This document shows, piece after piece, positions 17,994 to 26,212 of a stretch of DNA of 64,000 nucleotides. Position 1 is the first letter of the stretch. Every line of letters begins with the position of its first letter. Made by a program: the position numbers and the translations under genes. This DNA is from DASZUK01 sp035547695. Its GTDB lineage: Bacteria; Actinomycetota; Acidimicrobiia; Acidimicrobiales; RAAP-2. The stretch spans positions 1 to 64,000 of the forward strand of contig DASZUK010000049.1 of NCBI GenBank assembly GCA_035547695.1, read 5' to 3'. The notes under the pieces are model-generated. The model worked only from the letters and a program-made list of their open reading frames with translations. It searched no databases and had not been told where the DNA came from.

Positions 17994-19496
17994 ATGGCCG
18001 GGGAGGTCGCAGACACCGGGACGCTGCCGGAACCGGTGCTGGTGCCGGAACCGGTGCCGGAGCCGGTGGACGTGCTCATCGACCACGGCGTGGTGGTGAC
18101 CATGAACGCCGACCGGGAGGTGTTGGCGGACGGGGCGGTGGCGATCCGGGGCCGGCGGATCGTGGCGGTGGGGCCGAGCGCCGACGTCGGCCGCCGGTAC
18201 GTCCCGGCCACCCGGGTCGACGCCTCCCGGATGGTGGTGGTGCCGGGCATGGTGAACGCCCACCTGCACGCCACCACCGAGCCGCTCACCCGGGGGGTGG
18301 TGCCGGACGACACGGACTTCATGGAGAACGTGTTCGCCTGGCTGAGCCCGCTGGCCGCCGCCTACGGCGAGGGGGACGAGCGGCTGGCCGCCCAGTTGGG
18401 CGCGGTGGAGTCGCTGAAGGCGGGGACCACCTGCTTCCTCGAGGCCGGGACCGGCTGGCACCTCGACGCGGTGGTGGACGGCCTGCTGGAGGTCGGGGTC
18501 CGGGCCCGGGTGGGCCGGCGGATCTGGGACCGGCCGCCGGCGCCGGAGAAGTTCCGCCAGACCACCGACCAGGCCATCGCCAACCTCGCCGACGTGCTGG
18601 AGCGGCACCGCAGCCACGACGACGGCCGCATCCAGGGGTGGGCCACCGTGGTCGGCCACGTCACCTGCACCGACGACCTCTGGCGGGCCGCCCGGGCGCT
18701 GGCCGACGAGCACGGGGTGGGGCTCAACTTCCACATGTCCCCGATGCCGTCGGACCCCGAACAGTTCCTGGCCGAGACCGGCCGCCGTCCCGTGGAGCAC
18801 CTCGACCACCTCGGCGTGCTCGGGCCGGACGTCGTCCTGGTCCACGGGGTGTACCTGTCCGAGGGCGAGGTGGCCATCCTGGCGGAGCGGTCGTGCAGCG
18901 TCGCCCACTGCCCGGGCACCGCCCTCAAGGTGGCCTACGGGGTCAGCCAGGTGGGGCTGATGCCGGAGATGGCCCGGGCCGGGGTGAACCTGTGCATCGG
19001 CACCGACGGCAGCAACGCCTGCAACTACGCCGACATGTACCGGGCCGCCTACCTGGTGGCCGGCCTGTTCAAGGACGCCCGGCGGGACCCGGCGGTGTTC
19101 CCGGCCACCGAGGTGCTGGAGATGGCCACCCTCGGCGGGGCCCGGGCGCTGCTGGCCGACGACGAGGTGGGGTCCATCGAGCCCGGCAAGCGGGCCGACC
19201 TGGTCCTGCACGACCGCGACCGGCCGGAGTGGACGCCGCTGCACGACGTGGCCAACCAGTTGGTGTACGCCGTCGACGGCCGGAGCGTCCACACGGTGTT
19301 CGTGGACGGCCGCACCGTGGTCGAGGACCACCGGATGACCACGGTGGACGAGGACCGGCTGTACGCCGAGGCCCAACGGGCGGCCGAGGCGGTGATGGGC
19401 CGGTTCGGCCGGCGGCCGGGGCCGCACTGGCGGACGTGGCCGGCGCAGGCGGCGGCAGACGGAGCGACGGGACGAAAGGGAGGGCGAGATGGCTGA
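17994..19496 (+). CDS. Amidohydrolase-superfamily deaminase/hydrolase (copy 1 of a paralogous pair)
   Basis: A 500-residue TrzN/SAH-deaminase-like enzyme. H-x-H is in VNAHLHATTEPLTRG, further His are in LNFHMSPMPSD and VLVHGVYLSEGE, and the catalytic Asp is in CIGTDGSNACN. The family end segment is GSIEPGKRADLVLHDRDRPEW. The first 25 residues contain a short LPEPVLVPEPVPEPV repeat. The paralogue at 41943 shares long stretches, including the PLTRG, NFHMSP and DMYRA-YLVAGLFKDARRDP regions. It overlaps the NTF2-like gene by eight bases and follows a dehydrogenase gene, an arrangement repeated in the second locus. Confidence 0.88.
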   Translation: MAGEVADTGTLPEPVLVPEPVPEPVDVLIDHGVVVTMNADREVLADGAVAIRGRRIVAVGPSADVGRRYVPATRVDASRMVVVPGMVNAHLHATTEPLTRGVVPDDTDFMENVFAWLSPLAAAYGEGDERLAAQLGAVESLKAGTTCFLEAGTGWHLDAVVDGLLEVGVRARVGRRIWDRPPAPEKFRQTTDQAIANLADVLERHRSHDDGRIQGWATVVGHVTCTDDLWRAARALADEHGVGLNFHMSPMPSDPEQFLAETGRRPVEHLDHLGVLGPDVVLVHGVYLSEGEVAILAERSCSVAHCPGTALKVAYGVSQVGLMPEMARAGVNLCIGTDGSNACNYADMYRAAYLVAGLFKDARRDPAVFPATEVLEMATLGGARALLADDEVGSIEPGKRADLVLHDRDRPEWTPLHDVANQLVYAVDGRSVHTVFVDGRTVVEDHRMTTVDEDRLYAEAQRAAEAVMGRFGRRPGPHWRTWPAQAAADGATGRKGGRDG

Positions 19497-19893
19497 CGAT
19501 GAGCGGGCACCGGCGTCGGTGGTACGGGCGTACCTGGCCGCGCTGACCGCCCACGATCCCGACGCGGCCTGCGAGCTGGTGACGGACGACTTCTTCAACG
19601 AGCACACCTCGGTGCGGGGCACCAGCCTCCGGGGCCGGGACGCCTACCGGCGGCGGCTGGACGGGTTCCTGGCCGACATGGCGGACCTGGCGTACGAGGT
19701 GGAGGACGTGGTGGCCGCCGGGGACAAGGTGGCGGTGGCCTACCGGATGTCGGCCCGTTGGGACCACGACGGCGAGCGCCGGCCGTTCAGCATCCGCGGG
19801 GTGTTCTGGTTCGAGGTCCGCGACGGCCGGATCGCCCACCGGGTGGACTACCGCGACGGGATCGACTTCGAGCAGCAGGTCGGGCTGCGGTGA
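19489..19893 (+). CDS. NTF2-like / SnoaL-like domain protein
   Basis: A small alpha+beta cone-fold protein of 134 residues. The helical start VVRAYLAALTAHDPDAACELVTDDFF and the strand-rich second half with VFWFEVRDGRIAHRVDYRDG are typical of SnoaL-like polyketide cyclases, ketosteroid-isomerase relatives and uncharacterised helpers. Function cannot be fixed. Its ATG lies inside the end of the amidohydrolase gene (8-base overlap) and its stop overlaps the phosphatase GTG start, so the three are probably co-translated. Confidence 0.75.
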   Translation: MADDERAPASVVRAYLAALTAHDPDAACELVTDDFFNEHTSVRGTSLRGRDAYRRRLDGFLADMADLAYEVEDVVAAGDKVAVAYRMSARWDHDGERRPFSIRGVFWFEVRDGRIAHRVDYRDGIDFEQQVGLR

Positions 19894-20582
19894 GCCTGCG
19901 GCTGGCCGACTGCTCGGTGTTCGTCGACTTCGACGGGACCATCAGCACCGAGGACATCGGGGTCCGGCTGCTGGAGCGGTTCGTGCCGGGCCGATGGCAG
20001 GCCGTCGACGGCCGCTACGAGCGGGGGGAGATCGGCAGCCGCCAGTACGTCGGCGAGCTGTGGGCGCTGCTGGGCGACGTGGACCTCGCCGAGCTGCGGT
20101 CGGCCGCCGGGGAGGTGCCCCTGGACCCCGGCCTGCCGTCGCTGCTGGCGTTCCTCCGGTCCGGCGGCGCCGAGGTGGCGGTGGTGTCGGACGGCCTCGG
20201 GTTCTACGTGGCCACACGGTGCCGGCCGTTCGGGGTGCCGGTGGTGGCGAACGACGTCACCGCCGGCGCCACCGGCGGCCACCGGCCGGTGTTCGGGCGC
20301 CCGGCGCCGCACGACCCGTGGGACGACCCGCGGGACCGGTGCCCCTGCGGCCTCTGCGGCACCTGCAAGGCCGAGCCGGTCCGCCGGGCCCGGGCCCGGG
20401 GGCGGACGACGGTGGTGGTCGGCGACGGCACCTCCGACCGGTTCGGGGCGGCGGAGGCCGATGTGGTGTTCGCCCGGGACCGGCTGGCCGACTGGTGCCG
20501 GGCGGGGTCGACCGACTACGTCCCGTTCGACGGGCTGGCCGACGTGGAGGCCGCCCTGCGGGCCATGGCCCCGGCGGGCTGA
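19890..20582 (+). CDS. HAD-family phosphatase, MtnX/PSP-like
   Basis: A haloacid-dehalogenase fold phosphatase of 230 residues. Motif I is FVDFDGTIS with nucleophile and acid Asp (first near residue 11), motif II Ser is in VAVVSDGLG, and motifs III/IV are VVVGDGTSDRFGAAEAD. An inserted Cys cluster CPCGLCGTCK before the motif III region resembles the Cys-rich loop of MtnX-like phosphatases. The GTG overlaps the upstream stop (GTGA). The substrate may be a phosphorylated intermediate or a side product. It is the last gene of the dehydrogenase-amidohydrolase operon. Confidence 0.8.
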   Translation: MSLRLADCSVFVDFDGTISTEDIGVRLLERFVPGRWQAVDGRYERGEIGSRQYVGELWALLGDVDLAELRSAAGEVPLDPGLPSLLAFLRSGGAEVAVVSDGLGFYVATRCRPFGVPVVANDVTAGATGGHRPVFGRPAPHDPWDDPRDRCPCGLCGTCKAEPVRRARARGRTTVVVGDGTSDRFGAAEADVVFARDRLADWCRAGSTDYVPFDGLADVEAALRAMAPAG

Positions 20583-20616
20583 GCCGCCCTGTATCGCCCC
20601 GTGGGTGCGGGTGTGT

Positions 20617-20629
20617 CTTGCTTTGTAAG
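20617..20629. promoter_or_regulatory. CTTG-N5-AAG dyad (regulon box, copy 1)
   Basis: CTTGCTTTGTAAG is a 13-bp imperfect dyad (CTT outer arms perfect; inner pair C/T variant). It is related to the perfect boxes at 24804 and 50140. It lies 18 bases upstream of the TTGACA of the Rieske operon promoter. The size and symmetry suit a GntR-type (FCD subgroup) operator, but no regulator gene is in the window. Confidence 0.5.
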
Positions 20630-20646
20630 ATCATGTATCGCATAGG

Positions 20647-20676
20647 TTGACAGTTGCCGGACCGGGTTGCTATCGT
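20647..20676 (+). promoter_or_regulatory. Promoter of the first Rieske operon
   Basis: TTGACA (20647-20652) and TATCGT (20671-20676) are 18 bases apart. Predicted transcription start is near 20683, giving a leader of about 43 bases to the ATG. An alternative -10 TAGGTT (20643-20648) would pair with the TTGCTT inside the upstream dyad. Confidence 0.5.
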
Positions 20677-20725
20677 CCCGGGGCCAGGGGACGAACCCGC
20701 GACGAGCACTGGCGGGGGTGTGTGG

Positions 20726-22075
20726 ATGGTGACGACGGCGGGAGCCGGATACCTGACGGAAACCGGCGAGGGCCGGTTCATCGACGAGGACGCCGAGGCC
20801 GGCATCTTCCGGGTCCACCGGCGCGCCTACCGCGACGAGGAGGTGTTCGCCGCCGAGCGGGAGCGGATCTGGGGCCGGTGCTGGCTGTACCTCGGGCACG
20901 CCAGCGAGGTGCCGTCGCCGGGCGACTACAAGGTCCGGACCATCGGGGGCCGGGAGCTGATCTTCCTCCGCGACACCGGCGGCCGCATCCGGGCGTTCCT
21001 GAACTCGTGCCCCCACCGGGGGACGGCGGTCTGCCGGGAGCCGGAGGGCAACGCCCGGCGGCTGCGGTGCTTCTACCACGCCTGGACGTTCGACACCGAG
21101 GGCCGGCTGGTGTCGCTGCCGGGGCCCGAGGCGTACCCGGGCGGCTCGACATTCCGGGAACGGCTGGGGCTGCGGCCGGTCCCGCGCCTGGAGGTGCTCC
21201 GGGACTTCGTGTTCATCTGCTTCGACCCCGACGGTCCCGACCTGGCCGGCTACCTGGGGGAGGCCGCGGACTTCGTCGAGCTGGTGGCCGACCACAGCGA
21301 GGCGGGGATGCGGGTGGTGCCGGGGGTCCAGCGGTACTACTCCCGGGCCAACTGGAAGCTGGGGGTCGAGAACGCAATGGACGGGTACCACTTCGCCCCC
21401 AGCCACAGCACGTTCCTCGACTACCTGAAGCGGACCGGCTTCACCACGTCCGACGAGGGCGGCCGGGGCCGCGTCTTGGGCAACGGCCACGTGGTGGGCA
21501 TCCAGAACGGCCACAGCGGCCGTGTCGGGTTCGACTGGGAGCCGCGCTTCGGGGAGGCCGAGCGGGAGCGGATCGAGGGGAACCGCCGGAAGCTGTTCGA
21601 CCGGCTCGGCCCGGACCGGGCGTCGTTCATCGCCGACCACAGCCGGACGTTGTTCATGTTCCCGAACCTGCTGCTGTTCGACATCGAGGGCATCTCGATC
21701 CGGCTCCTCGAGCCGGTGGCGGCGGACCTGACGCAGATCTCCGCCTTCGCCCTGGCCCCGGCCGACGAGCCGCCGGAGGCGGTGGACGTGCGGCTGAAGG
21801 TGTTGACGAGCTTCATCGGGCCCGGTGGGTTGGCCACCCCGGACGACCTGGAGGCCCAGGAGGCGATCCAGCGGGCGATCGTGGCCACCGCCGAAGACCC
21901 GACGCCGGGGGTGGACTGGAACGACGTGTCGCGGGGCATGGCGACCGAGGCGGCGGGCGGCCCGCTGCGGACGGTGGACGAGGGGCGGGTGCGGGCCTTC
22001 TGGCGGCACTGGGCCTCGATGGTGACGACGCCAGTTGTGGACGGGCGGGCAGTGGAGGAGTGTGGGGAGCGATGA
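20726..22075 (+). CDS. Rieske aromatic-ring-hydroxylating dioxygenase, alpha subunit (copy 1)
   Basis: The 449-residue catalytic subunit inserts O2 into an aromatic ring. The Rieske [2Fe-2S] ligands are C95, H97, C115 and H118 (SCPHRG...CFYHAW). The mononuclear iron ligands are H222 and H227 (DGYHFAPSH) and D319 (LLLFDIE). ATG was chosen because the N-terminus then aligns with the second copy at 50752. The beta-subunit gene overlaps by four bases (ATGA). Ferredoxin and reductase genes are absent nearby, so electron transfer must come from elsewhere. The aromatic substrate is unknown. Confidence 0.92.
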   Translation: MVTTAGAGYLTETGEGRFIDEDAEAGIFRVHRRAYRDEEVFAAERERIWGRCWLYLGHASEVPSPGDYKVRTIGGRELIFLRDTGGRIRAFLNSCPHRGTAVCREPEGNARRLRCFYHAWTFDTEGRLVSLPGPEAYPGGSTFRERLGLRPVPRLEVLRDFVFICFDPDGPDLAGYLGEAADFVELVADHSEAGMRVVPGVQRYYSRANWKLGVENAMDGYHFAPSHSTFLDYLKRTGFTTSDEGGRGRVLGNGHVVGIQNGHSGRVGFDWEPRFGEAERERIEGNRRKLFDRLGPDRASFIADHSRTLFMFPNLLLFDIEGISIRLLEPVAADLTQISAFALAPADEPPEAVDVRLKVLTSFIGPGGLATPDDLEAQEAIQRAIVATAEDPTPGVDWNDVSRGMATEAAGGPLRTVDEGRVRAFWRHWASMVTTPVVDGRAVEECGER

Positions 22076-22587
22076 CGAGCACGACCGGACCAGACCAGCG
22101 GACCGTGGAGGACGTGACCCGGGCGGAGGTGGAGGACTTCCTCTACGACGAGGCCGCCCTGCTGTCGACCTGGCGGTGGGACGACTGGCTGGCCCTGTTC
22201 GAGCCGGGGGCCCGGTACGAGGTGCCCACGTTCGACGGGCAGCGGTGGCCGGGCAGTGAGGGGCAGTACTTCATCGCCGACGACTGGGACCTGCTGCAGG
22301 CGCGGATCATCCGGATGAAGAGCAAGAACGCCCACGCCGAGAACCCGCCGTCGCACACCAGCCGGCTGGTCGGCAACGTCCGGCACCAGGTGGGGCCGGA
22401 CGGGACCCTGGGGGTGCAGGCCAACTTCGTGGTCCACCGCATGCGCGACGGCCTGCTGGACCCCTACGTCGGCCGGTACGAGCACCGGCTGGTGCTGGCG
22501 GACGGGGTCCTGCGGTTCCGGTTGCGGCGGGCGGTGCTGGTCACCGAGTCGGTGCGCCCGGGCACGCGGCTGAGCTTCATCCTCTAG
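22072..22587 (+). CDS. Aromatic-ring-hydroxylating dioxygenase, beta subunit
   Basis: A 171-residue NTF2-fold subunit that packs with the Rieske alpha subunit in alpha3beta3 enzymes. Typical family features are an early VEDFLYDEAALLSTWRWDDWLALFEPGARYEVP segment (shown here in part of its helix-strand context) and a basic C-terminal strand region ending LSFIL. Its ATG overlaps the alpha stop. It is the only beta subunit in the window although two alpha subunits are present, so it may serve both. Confidence 0.85.
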   Translation: MTSTTGPDQRTVEDVTRAEVEDFLYDEAALLSTWRWDDWLALFEPGARYEVPTFDGQRWPGSEGQYFIADDWDLLQARIIRMKSKNAHAENPPSHTSRLVGNVRHQVGPDGTLGVQANFVVHRMRDGLLDPYVGRYEHRLVLADGVLRFRLRRAVLVTESVRPGTRLSFIL

Positions 22588-22592
22588 CGACG

Positions 22593-22624
22593 ATCTCTGG
22601 CAAGACCAATCTCTGGCAATGGGA
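22593..22624. repeat. 16-bp tandem repeat in the VOC gene leader
   Basis: ATCTCTGGCAA occurs at 22593-22603 and 22609-22619 as the conserved part of two adjacent 16-bp units. The second unit runs into the GGGAGG ribosome binding site of the VOC gene. Confidence 0.75.
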
Positions 22625-22630
22625 GGCGAC

Positions 22631-23506
22631 ATGAGAAAGCGGGCACCGTTCGGCTTCGAGTTCATGCGGCTCGAGGTGCCGAACCTGGAGGAGGCGAAGG
22701 CCTTCTACGAGTACAACGTCGGGTTGACGGTGGTCGAGCAGGAGCCCGGCTTCGCCACCATGCGGGCCGACATCGAGCACCACTGCGTCGACCTGCGCGA
22801 GAACCCGGCGTTGGAGGAGATGAAGGTGCTGGCGCTGGGCTTCAGCGCCGAGGACCACGCCACCCTGCTGGACCTGAAGGAGCGGGTGGCGGCCGCCGGG
22901 TACCCGGTGCTGCCGGTGGACGACCGGCTGAAGCAGTACGTCACCGACGGCTTCGCCACCGTCGACCCGAACGGCTTCACCGTCGAGCTGGTGTACGAGC
23001 TCCAGGTGTTCGCCACACCGCCGTTCGTGGAGATCCGGCCGGTGGACATCGTCCACCCGTTCCTGGCCACTCCCCACTTCGACGAGTCGCTGGCGTTCTA
23101 CACCGAGGTGCTCGGCTTCATGCCGTCGGACTACATCGCGTTCCAGAGCGCCTTCTTGCGCGGCGAGGACCGCTACCACCACTCCATCGCCATGCGGCGG
23201 GCCGAGAAGGTGGAGGTGGCCCACGTCTGCTTCATGATGAAGAGCTTCGACCACGTCATGCGGGGGTTCGCCAAGGCCCGCTACAAGGGCATCCCCACCG
23301 ACGTCGGGCTGGTCAACCACTCCGCGTCGGGGTCGATCGCCTTCTACATGGACGTCCCGCGGTTCGGTCCGCACATCGAGCTGTGCGACGGCCACATCGT
23401 GTTCGGCCCGGAGCAGCACGAGACCCACGTGCCGCGGCGGATGTCGGCCGATCCCCGGAACATCGACGTCTGGCGGGCCGCCGCCGACGACTGGGGGCTT
23501 CGTTAA
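22631..23506 (+). CDS. Two-domain VOC-family extradiol-type dioxygenase
   Basis: Extradiol (type I) dioxygenases cleave catechol-like rings with Fe(II) or Mn(II). This 291-residue protein has two vicinal-oxygen-chelate domains, the usual length for catechol 2,3-dioxygenase relatives. Metal-ligand candidates in domain two are H142 (DIVHPFL), H183 or H184 (RYHHSIAM) and E250 (GPHIELCDG). ATG at 22631 has GGGAGG five bases upstream and is preferred over an in-frame ATG 12 bases earlier. It follows the Rieske subunits, which makes oxidation then ring cleavage a coherent two-step route. A non-aromatic VOC role is possible. Confidence 0.8.
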   Translation: MRKRAPFGFEFMRLEVPNLEEAKAFYEYNVGLTVVEQEPGFATMRADIEHHCVDLRENPALEEMKVLALGFSAEDHATLLDLKERVAAAGYPVLPVDDRLKQYVTDGFATVDPNGFTVELVYELQVFATPPFVEIRPVDIVHPFLATPHFDESLAFYTEVLGFMPSDYIAFQSAFLRGEDRYHHSIAMRRAEKVEVAHVCFMMKSFDHVMRGFAKARYKGIPTDVGLVNHSASGSIAFYMDVPRFGPHIELCDGHIVFGPEQHETHVPRRMSADPRNIDVWRAAADDWGLR

Positions 23507-23525
23507 CGCCCCACCGGCCGCCCCG

Positions 23526-24803
23526 GTGGGCGGGGGCACCGGCTCACCGGACGAGGCGGCGCTCGTCGAGCTGCTCGCCGGCACCGTCGCCGTGCCGAGC
23601 CCGGCCGGCGGCGAGCGGGCGGTGGCCGAATGGATCGGTGGCTGGCTGGCCACCCGGCATCCCGAGGTCGACTGCACCGTCGACCGTTTCGCGCCCGGCC
23701 GGGCCAACGTCGTGTGCCGGGTGGGGGAGGCCGACGCGGGCGACCTGGTGCTGTACAGCCACCTGGACACCTCCCTGAGCGGCGACCCGGCCCTCGACCG
23801 CCCGGCCGTGCCGGCCGCCACCAGCAGCGGGTTCGAGCGCCGGGGCGACCTGGTCAGCGGGCCGGGGGTGGCGGTGGCCAAGGGCCCGGCGGCGGCGGCC
23901 ACCGTCGGCTTCCTGGCGGCCGTCCGTGCGTTGGCCGCCTCCGGACGGCGGCCCCGGGCCACGCTGCTGCTGGCGGCCGGCGGCACCCACCGGGCGACCC
24001 CGCCCGGAGTACGGCTACCGGCCGGCAGCCCGGGCGCCGGTGCCGGCGACGGGGTCCGGCGGTTCCTGGCCGGCGGCCGGCCGGCGGCGGCGGTGGTGGC
24101 CAAGGCCGGTCCGGCCGGCATCCTGTGGGAGGAGCCCGGCGCCGCCTACGTGACCGTGGAGGTCGCCGGGCCGCCGGGGCTGGTGATGACCCGGTCGACG
24201 CTGCCGGGCGGCGGGGTGCCCGGCGCGGTGGGCGCGGCGGTGGCGGCCGTGGAGCGGTGGCGGCGCCGGTTCCTCGACCGGCCGGTCCCCGGCGGTGGGC
24301 AGGCCGGGCGGGAGGTGGGGGTGGGGGCGCTGGCGGCCGGCCTGCCCTACAAGGCCGACGTCGTCGGTGGCCTGCTGCAACTGCACCTGTACGCCGTGCT
24401 CGCCCCCGGCGACGACCCGGCGGCGCTCCCGGCCGAGCTGGAGGCGGCCGTCGACGACGCGCTGGCGCGGGACGGCTGGACCGGCCTGCAGGTGCAGGCC
24501 CACCTGGTCGACGGCCTGCGGGCGGCGGCCACGCCGCCGTCCGCCCCGGTGGTCCGCCTGGCCGAGGCCGTCTACCGGGAGGCGTTCGGCCCCCCGCCGA
24601 CGATCGCCGGCTGGACCGGTTCGACCGACGGCGTGCTGTTCCGCCATGCCGGCGTGGACACGGCCCGGCTCGGCCCGACGCCGCTGCCGGGGCGGGTGGG
24701 GACAGAGTCCCTGTCGCTGTCCGACCTGGTCGCCTGGTCCCGGGCGTACGCCCGGCTGGTCGTCCGCCACTCCTGGGCGACCGGCCCGGGCGTCGGACCG
24801 TGA
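23526..24803 (+). CDS. M20-like metallohydrolase with a degenerate metal site
   Basis: A 425-residue protein with M20 peptidase/deacylase architecture. The first metal motif is intact (LYSHLDTS, H-x-D). However, the bridging-Asp motif normally GxxDxKG reads GPGVAVAKGPAA, with no Asp, and the catalytic Glu-Glu pair is replaced by GGTHRATPPG. Both metal site and general base therefore look altered, so it may be inactive on amides or have a different role. The GTG start has no strong ribosome binding site and lies 19 bases after the VOC stop. A regulon box begins at the base after its stop codon. Confidence 0.6.
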   Translation: MGGGTGSPDEAALVELLAGTVAVPSPAGGERAVAEWIGGWLATRHPEVDCTVDRFAPGRANVVCRVGEADAGDLVLYSHLDTSLSGDPALDRPAVPAATSSGFERRGDLVSGPGVAVAKGPAAAATVGFLAAVRALAASGRRPRATLLLAAGGTHRATPPGVRLPAGSPGAGAGDGVRRFLAGGRPAAAVVAKAGPAGILWEEPGAAYVTVEVAGPPGLVMTRSTLPGGGVPGAVGAAVAAVERWRRRFLDRPVPGGGQAGREVGVGALAAGLPYKADVVGGLLQLHLYAVLAPGDDPAALPAELEAAVDDALARDGWTGLQVQAHLVDGLRAAATPPSAPVVRLAEAVYREAFGPPPTIAGWTGSTDGVLFRHAGVDTARLGPTPLPGRVGTESLSLSDLVAWSRAYARLVVRHSWATGPGVGP

Positions 24804-24816
24804 CTTGCAATGCAAG
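24804..24816. promoter_or_regulatory. CTTG-N5-CAAG dyad (regulon box, copy 2)
   Basis: CTTGCAATGCAAG is a perfect 13-bp dyad with 6-bp arms around a single A. It starts at the base after the M20 stop and overlaps the -35 hexamer of the cupin operon, so a bound protein would block transcription. It matches the sites at 20617 and 50140 in size and outer bases. Confidence 0.6.
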
Positions 24817-24833
24817 AGACAATCCCGGATAAT
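24805..24833 (+). promoter_or_regulatory. Promoter of the cupin-FAH-amidohydrolase operon
   Basis: TTGCAA (24805-24810) and GATAAT (24828-24833) have a 17-base spacer. The -10 matches the TATAAT consensus at five of six positions, one of the best in the window. The predicted leader is about 100 bases. Confidence 0.6.
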
Positions 24834-24942
24834 GAGATGGCCTACACCGGGTGGGGGGCCGTGGTCCGTCGGGTGACGACCCGGACGGCCGGCGCTCCGC
24901 AGGCGGCAGGGAACAGGCGGCGACGAGCAGGAGAGGTAGGGG

Positions 24943-25338
24943 ATGAGCGACCGGCAGCCGGTGGTGACCACCTGGGACGCCGTTCCCTCCGAAGCCGTCC
25001 GCCCGGGCGTGAGCCGGAAGGGCTTCGGCACCGGCGACGTCATCTGCGTCATGAACACGATCGAGCCGGAGATGGCGCCCGCCCCGCACGTCCACGAAGG
25101 GTTCGACCAGTTGGCGCTCATCGTGTCCGGGCAGGCCATCTACCACATCGGCGACGTCGCCCACGAGGTCGGCCCCGGAGCGGTGATGCTCATCCCGGCC
25201 GGGCAGCGGCACTGGATCGAGCCCAACGGCGACGAGCCGATCCAGAACCTGGACGTGTTCGCGCCGTTGCGGGAGGACTACCGCCACCTGCTGTCGTGGA
25301 TGGACGGAGCCGGCCCCGGGGCCGACGGCGGGTCGTGA
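24943..25338 (+). CDS. Cupin-domain protein
   Basis: The single-domain cupin (131 residues) has motif 1 around PHVHEGFDQLALIVSG (residues about 47-62) and motif 2 around GAVMLIPAGQRHW, giving His ligands for one metal. Small cupins act as dioxygenases, isomerases or binding proteins, so no reaction is assigned. It opens the operon after the second regulon box and overlaps the FAH gene by four bases. A role in the same aromatic or enol pathway as its neighbours is likely but unproven. Confidence 0.8.
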   Translation: MSDRQPVVTTWDAVPSEAVRPGVSRKGFGTGDVICVMNTIEPEMAPAPHVHEGFDQLALIVSGQAIYHIGDVAHEVGPGAVMLIPAGQRHWIEPNGDEPIQNLDVFAPLREDYRHLLSWMDGAGPGADGGS

Positions 25339-26195
25339 CCTACCTGGCGATCGAGGGCGGCATCGGGCGCCTCGAGGACGACGGGTCGGTCGCCGTCCTC
25401 GACGGCGACCTGGCCGGGTACCTGGCCGACGGCAACCACCTGGACGCCCTGGCGTCCGCCCCGGCGCGGGACCGCCGCCACCCCGACGAGGTCACGCCGG
25501 CGCCGGTGCTGGCGCCGGGAGCGTCGGTGTGGGGCATCGGCCTCAACTACCGCTCCAAGCAGTTGGCCACCGGACGGAGCCTGCCCAAGCACCCGGCCCT
25601 GTTCCTCAAGGCGCCGGCCGGCATCGCCCGGCCGGGCGAGCCGATCCGCATCCCGGCGACCGCGCCGGACTGCGTGGACTACGAAGGGGAGATCGCCGTC
25701 GTGGTCGGCGCCCCGCTCTTCGAGGCCACCCCGGCCACCGCGGCGTCGGCGGTGGTGGCGGTGGCGGCGGCGAACGACGTGACCGCCCGAGACGTCATGA
25801 AGGCCACCGGCGTCCCGTCGCTGGCCAAGAGCTATCCCGGCTTCGGCCAGTTCGGCTCCGCGGTCGTCGACCCGGAGGCGTCCGGCGGGGTGAAGGGGGT
25901 CGAGGTGACCACCCGGGTGAACGGCGAGCTGCGGCAGTCCGACCGTGGGGACGGGATGATCCTGCCGGTCCCCGACCTCCTGTCGCTGCTGTCGCGCTAC
26001 GTCGTGCTCCGGCCCGGCGACGTCGTCCTGACCGGCACCCCGGCCGGCACCGGCGACGAGACCAAGACGTACCTGGCCCCCGGGGACGTGGTCGACGTGG
26101 AGGTCGCCGGCCTCCCCGTCCTGCGGAGCACCGTCGTGGACGGCCGGCACCGGGGCGAGCGCGGCCGGGACGAGAGAGACAGCACCGACAGATGA
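25335..26195 (+). CDS. Fumarylacetoacetate hydrolase (FAH) family protein
   Basis: FAH-family enzymes hydrolyse, hydrate or decarboxylate 1,3-dicarbonyl products of ring cleavage using Mg2+. The 286-residue protein has the metal motif VDYEGEIAVVVG near residue 118, ANDVTARDVM after it and the late family signature GDVVLTGTPAGTG. GLNYRSKQLATG near residue 72 is also characteristic. It begins with GTG overlapping the cupin stop and ends with ATGA overlap, so translation is coupled. It fits downstream of an extradiol cleavage step, which the VOC gene of the preceding operon could supply. Confidence 0.9.
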   Translation: MTYLAIEGGIGRLEDDGSVAVLDGDLAGYLADGNHLDALASAPARDRRHPDEVTPAPVLAPGASVWGIGLNYRSKQLATGRSLPKHPALFLKAPAGIARPGEPIRIPATAPDCVDYEGEIAVVVGAPLFEATPATAASAVVAVAAANDVTARDVMKATGVPSLAKSYPGFGQFGSAVVDPEASGGVKGVEVTTRVNGELRQSDRGDGMILPVPDLLSLLSRYVVLRPGDVVLTGTPAGTGDETKTYLAPGDVVDVEVAGLPVLRSTVVDGRHRGERGRDERDSTDR

Positions 26196-26212
26196 ACCAG
26201 AAGGGAAGCAGC

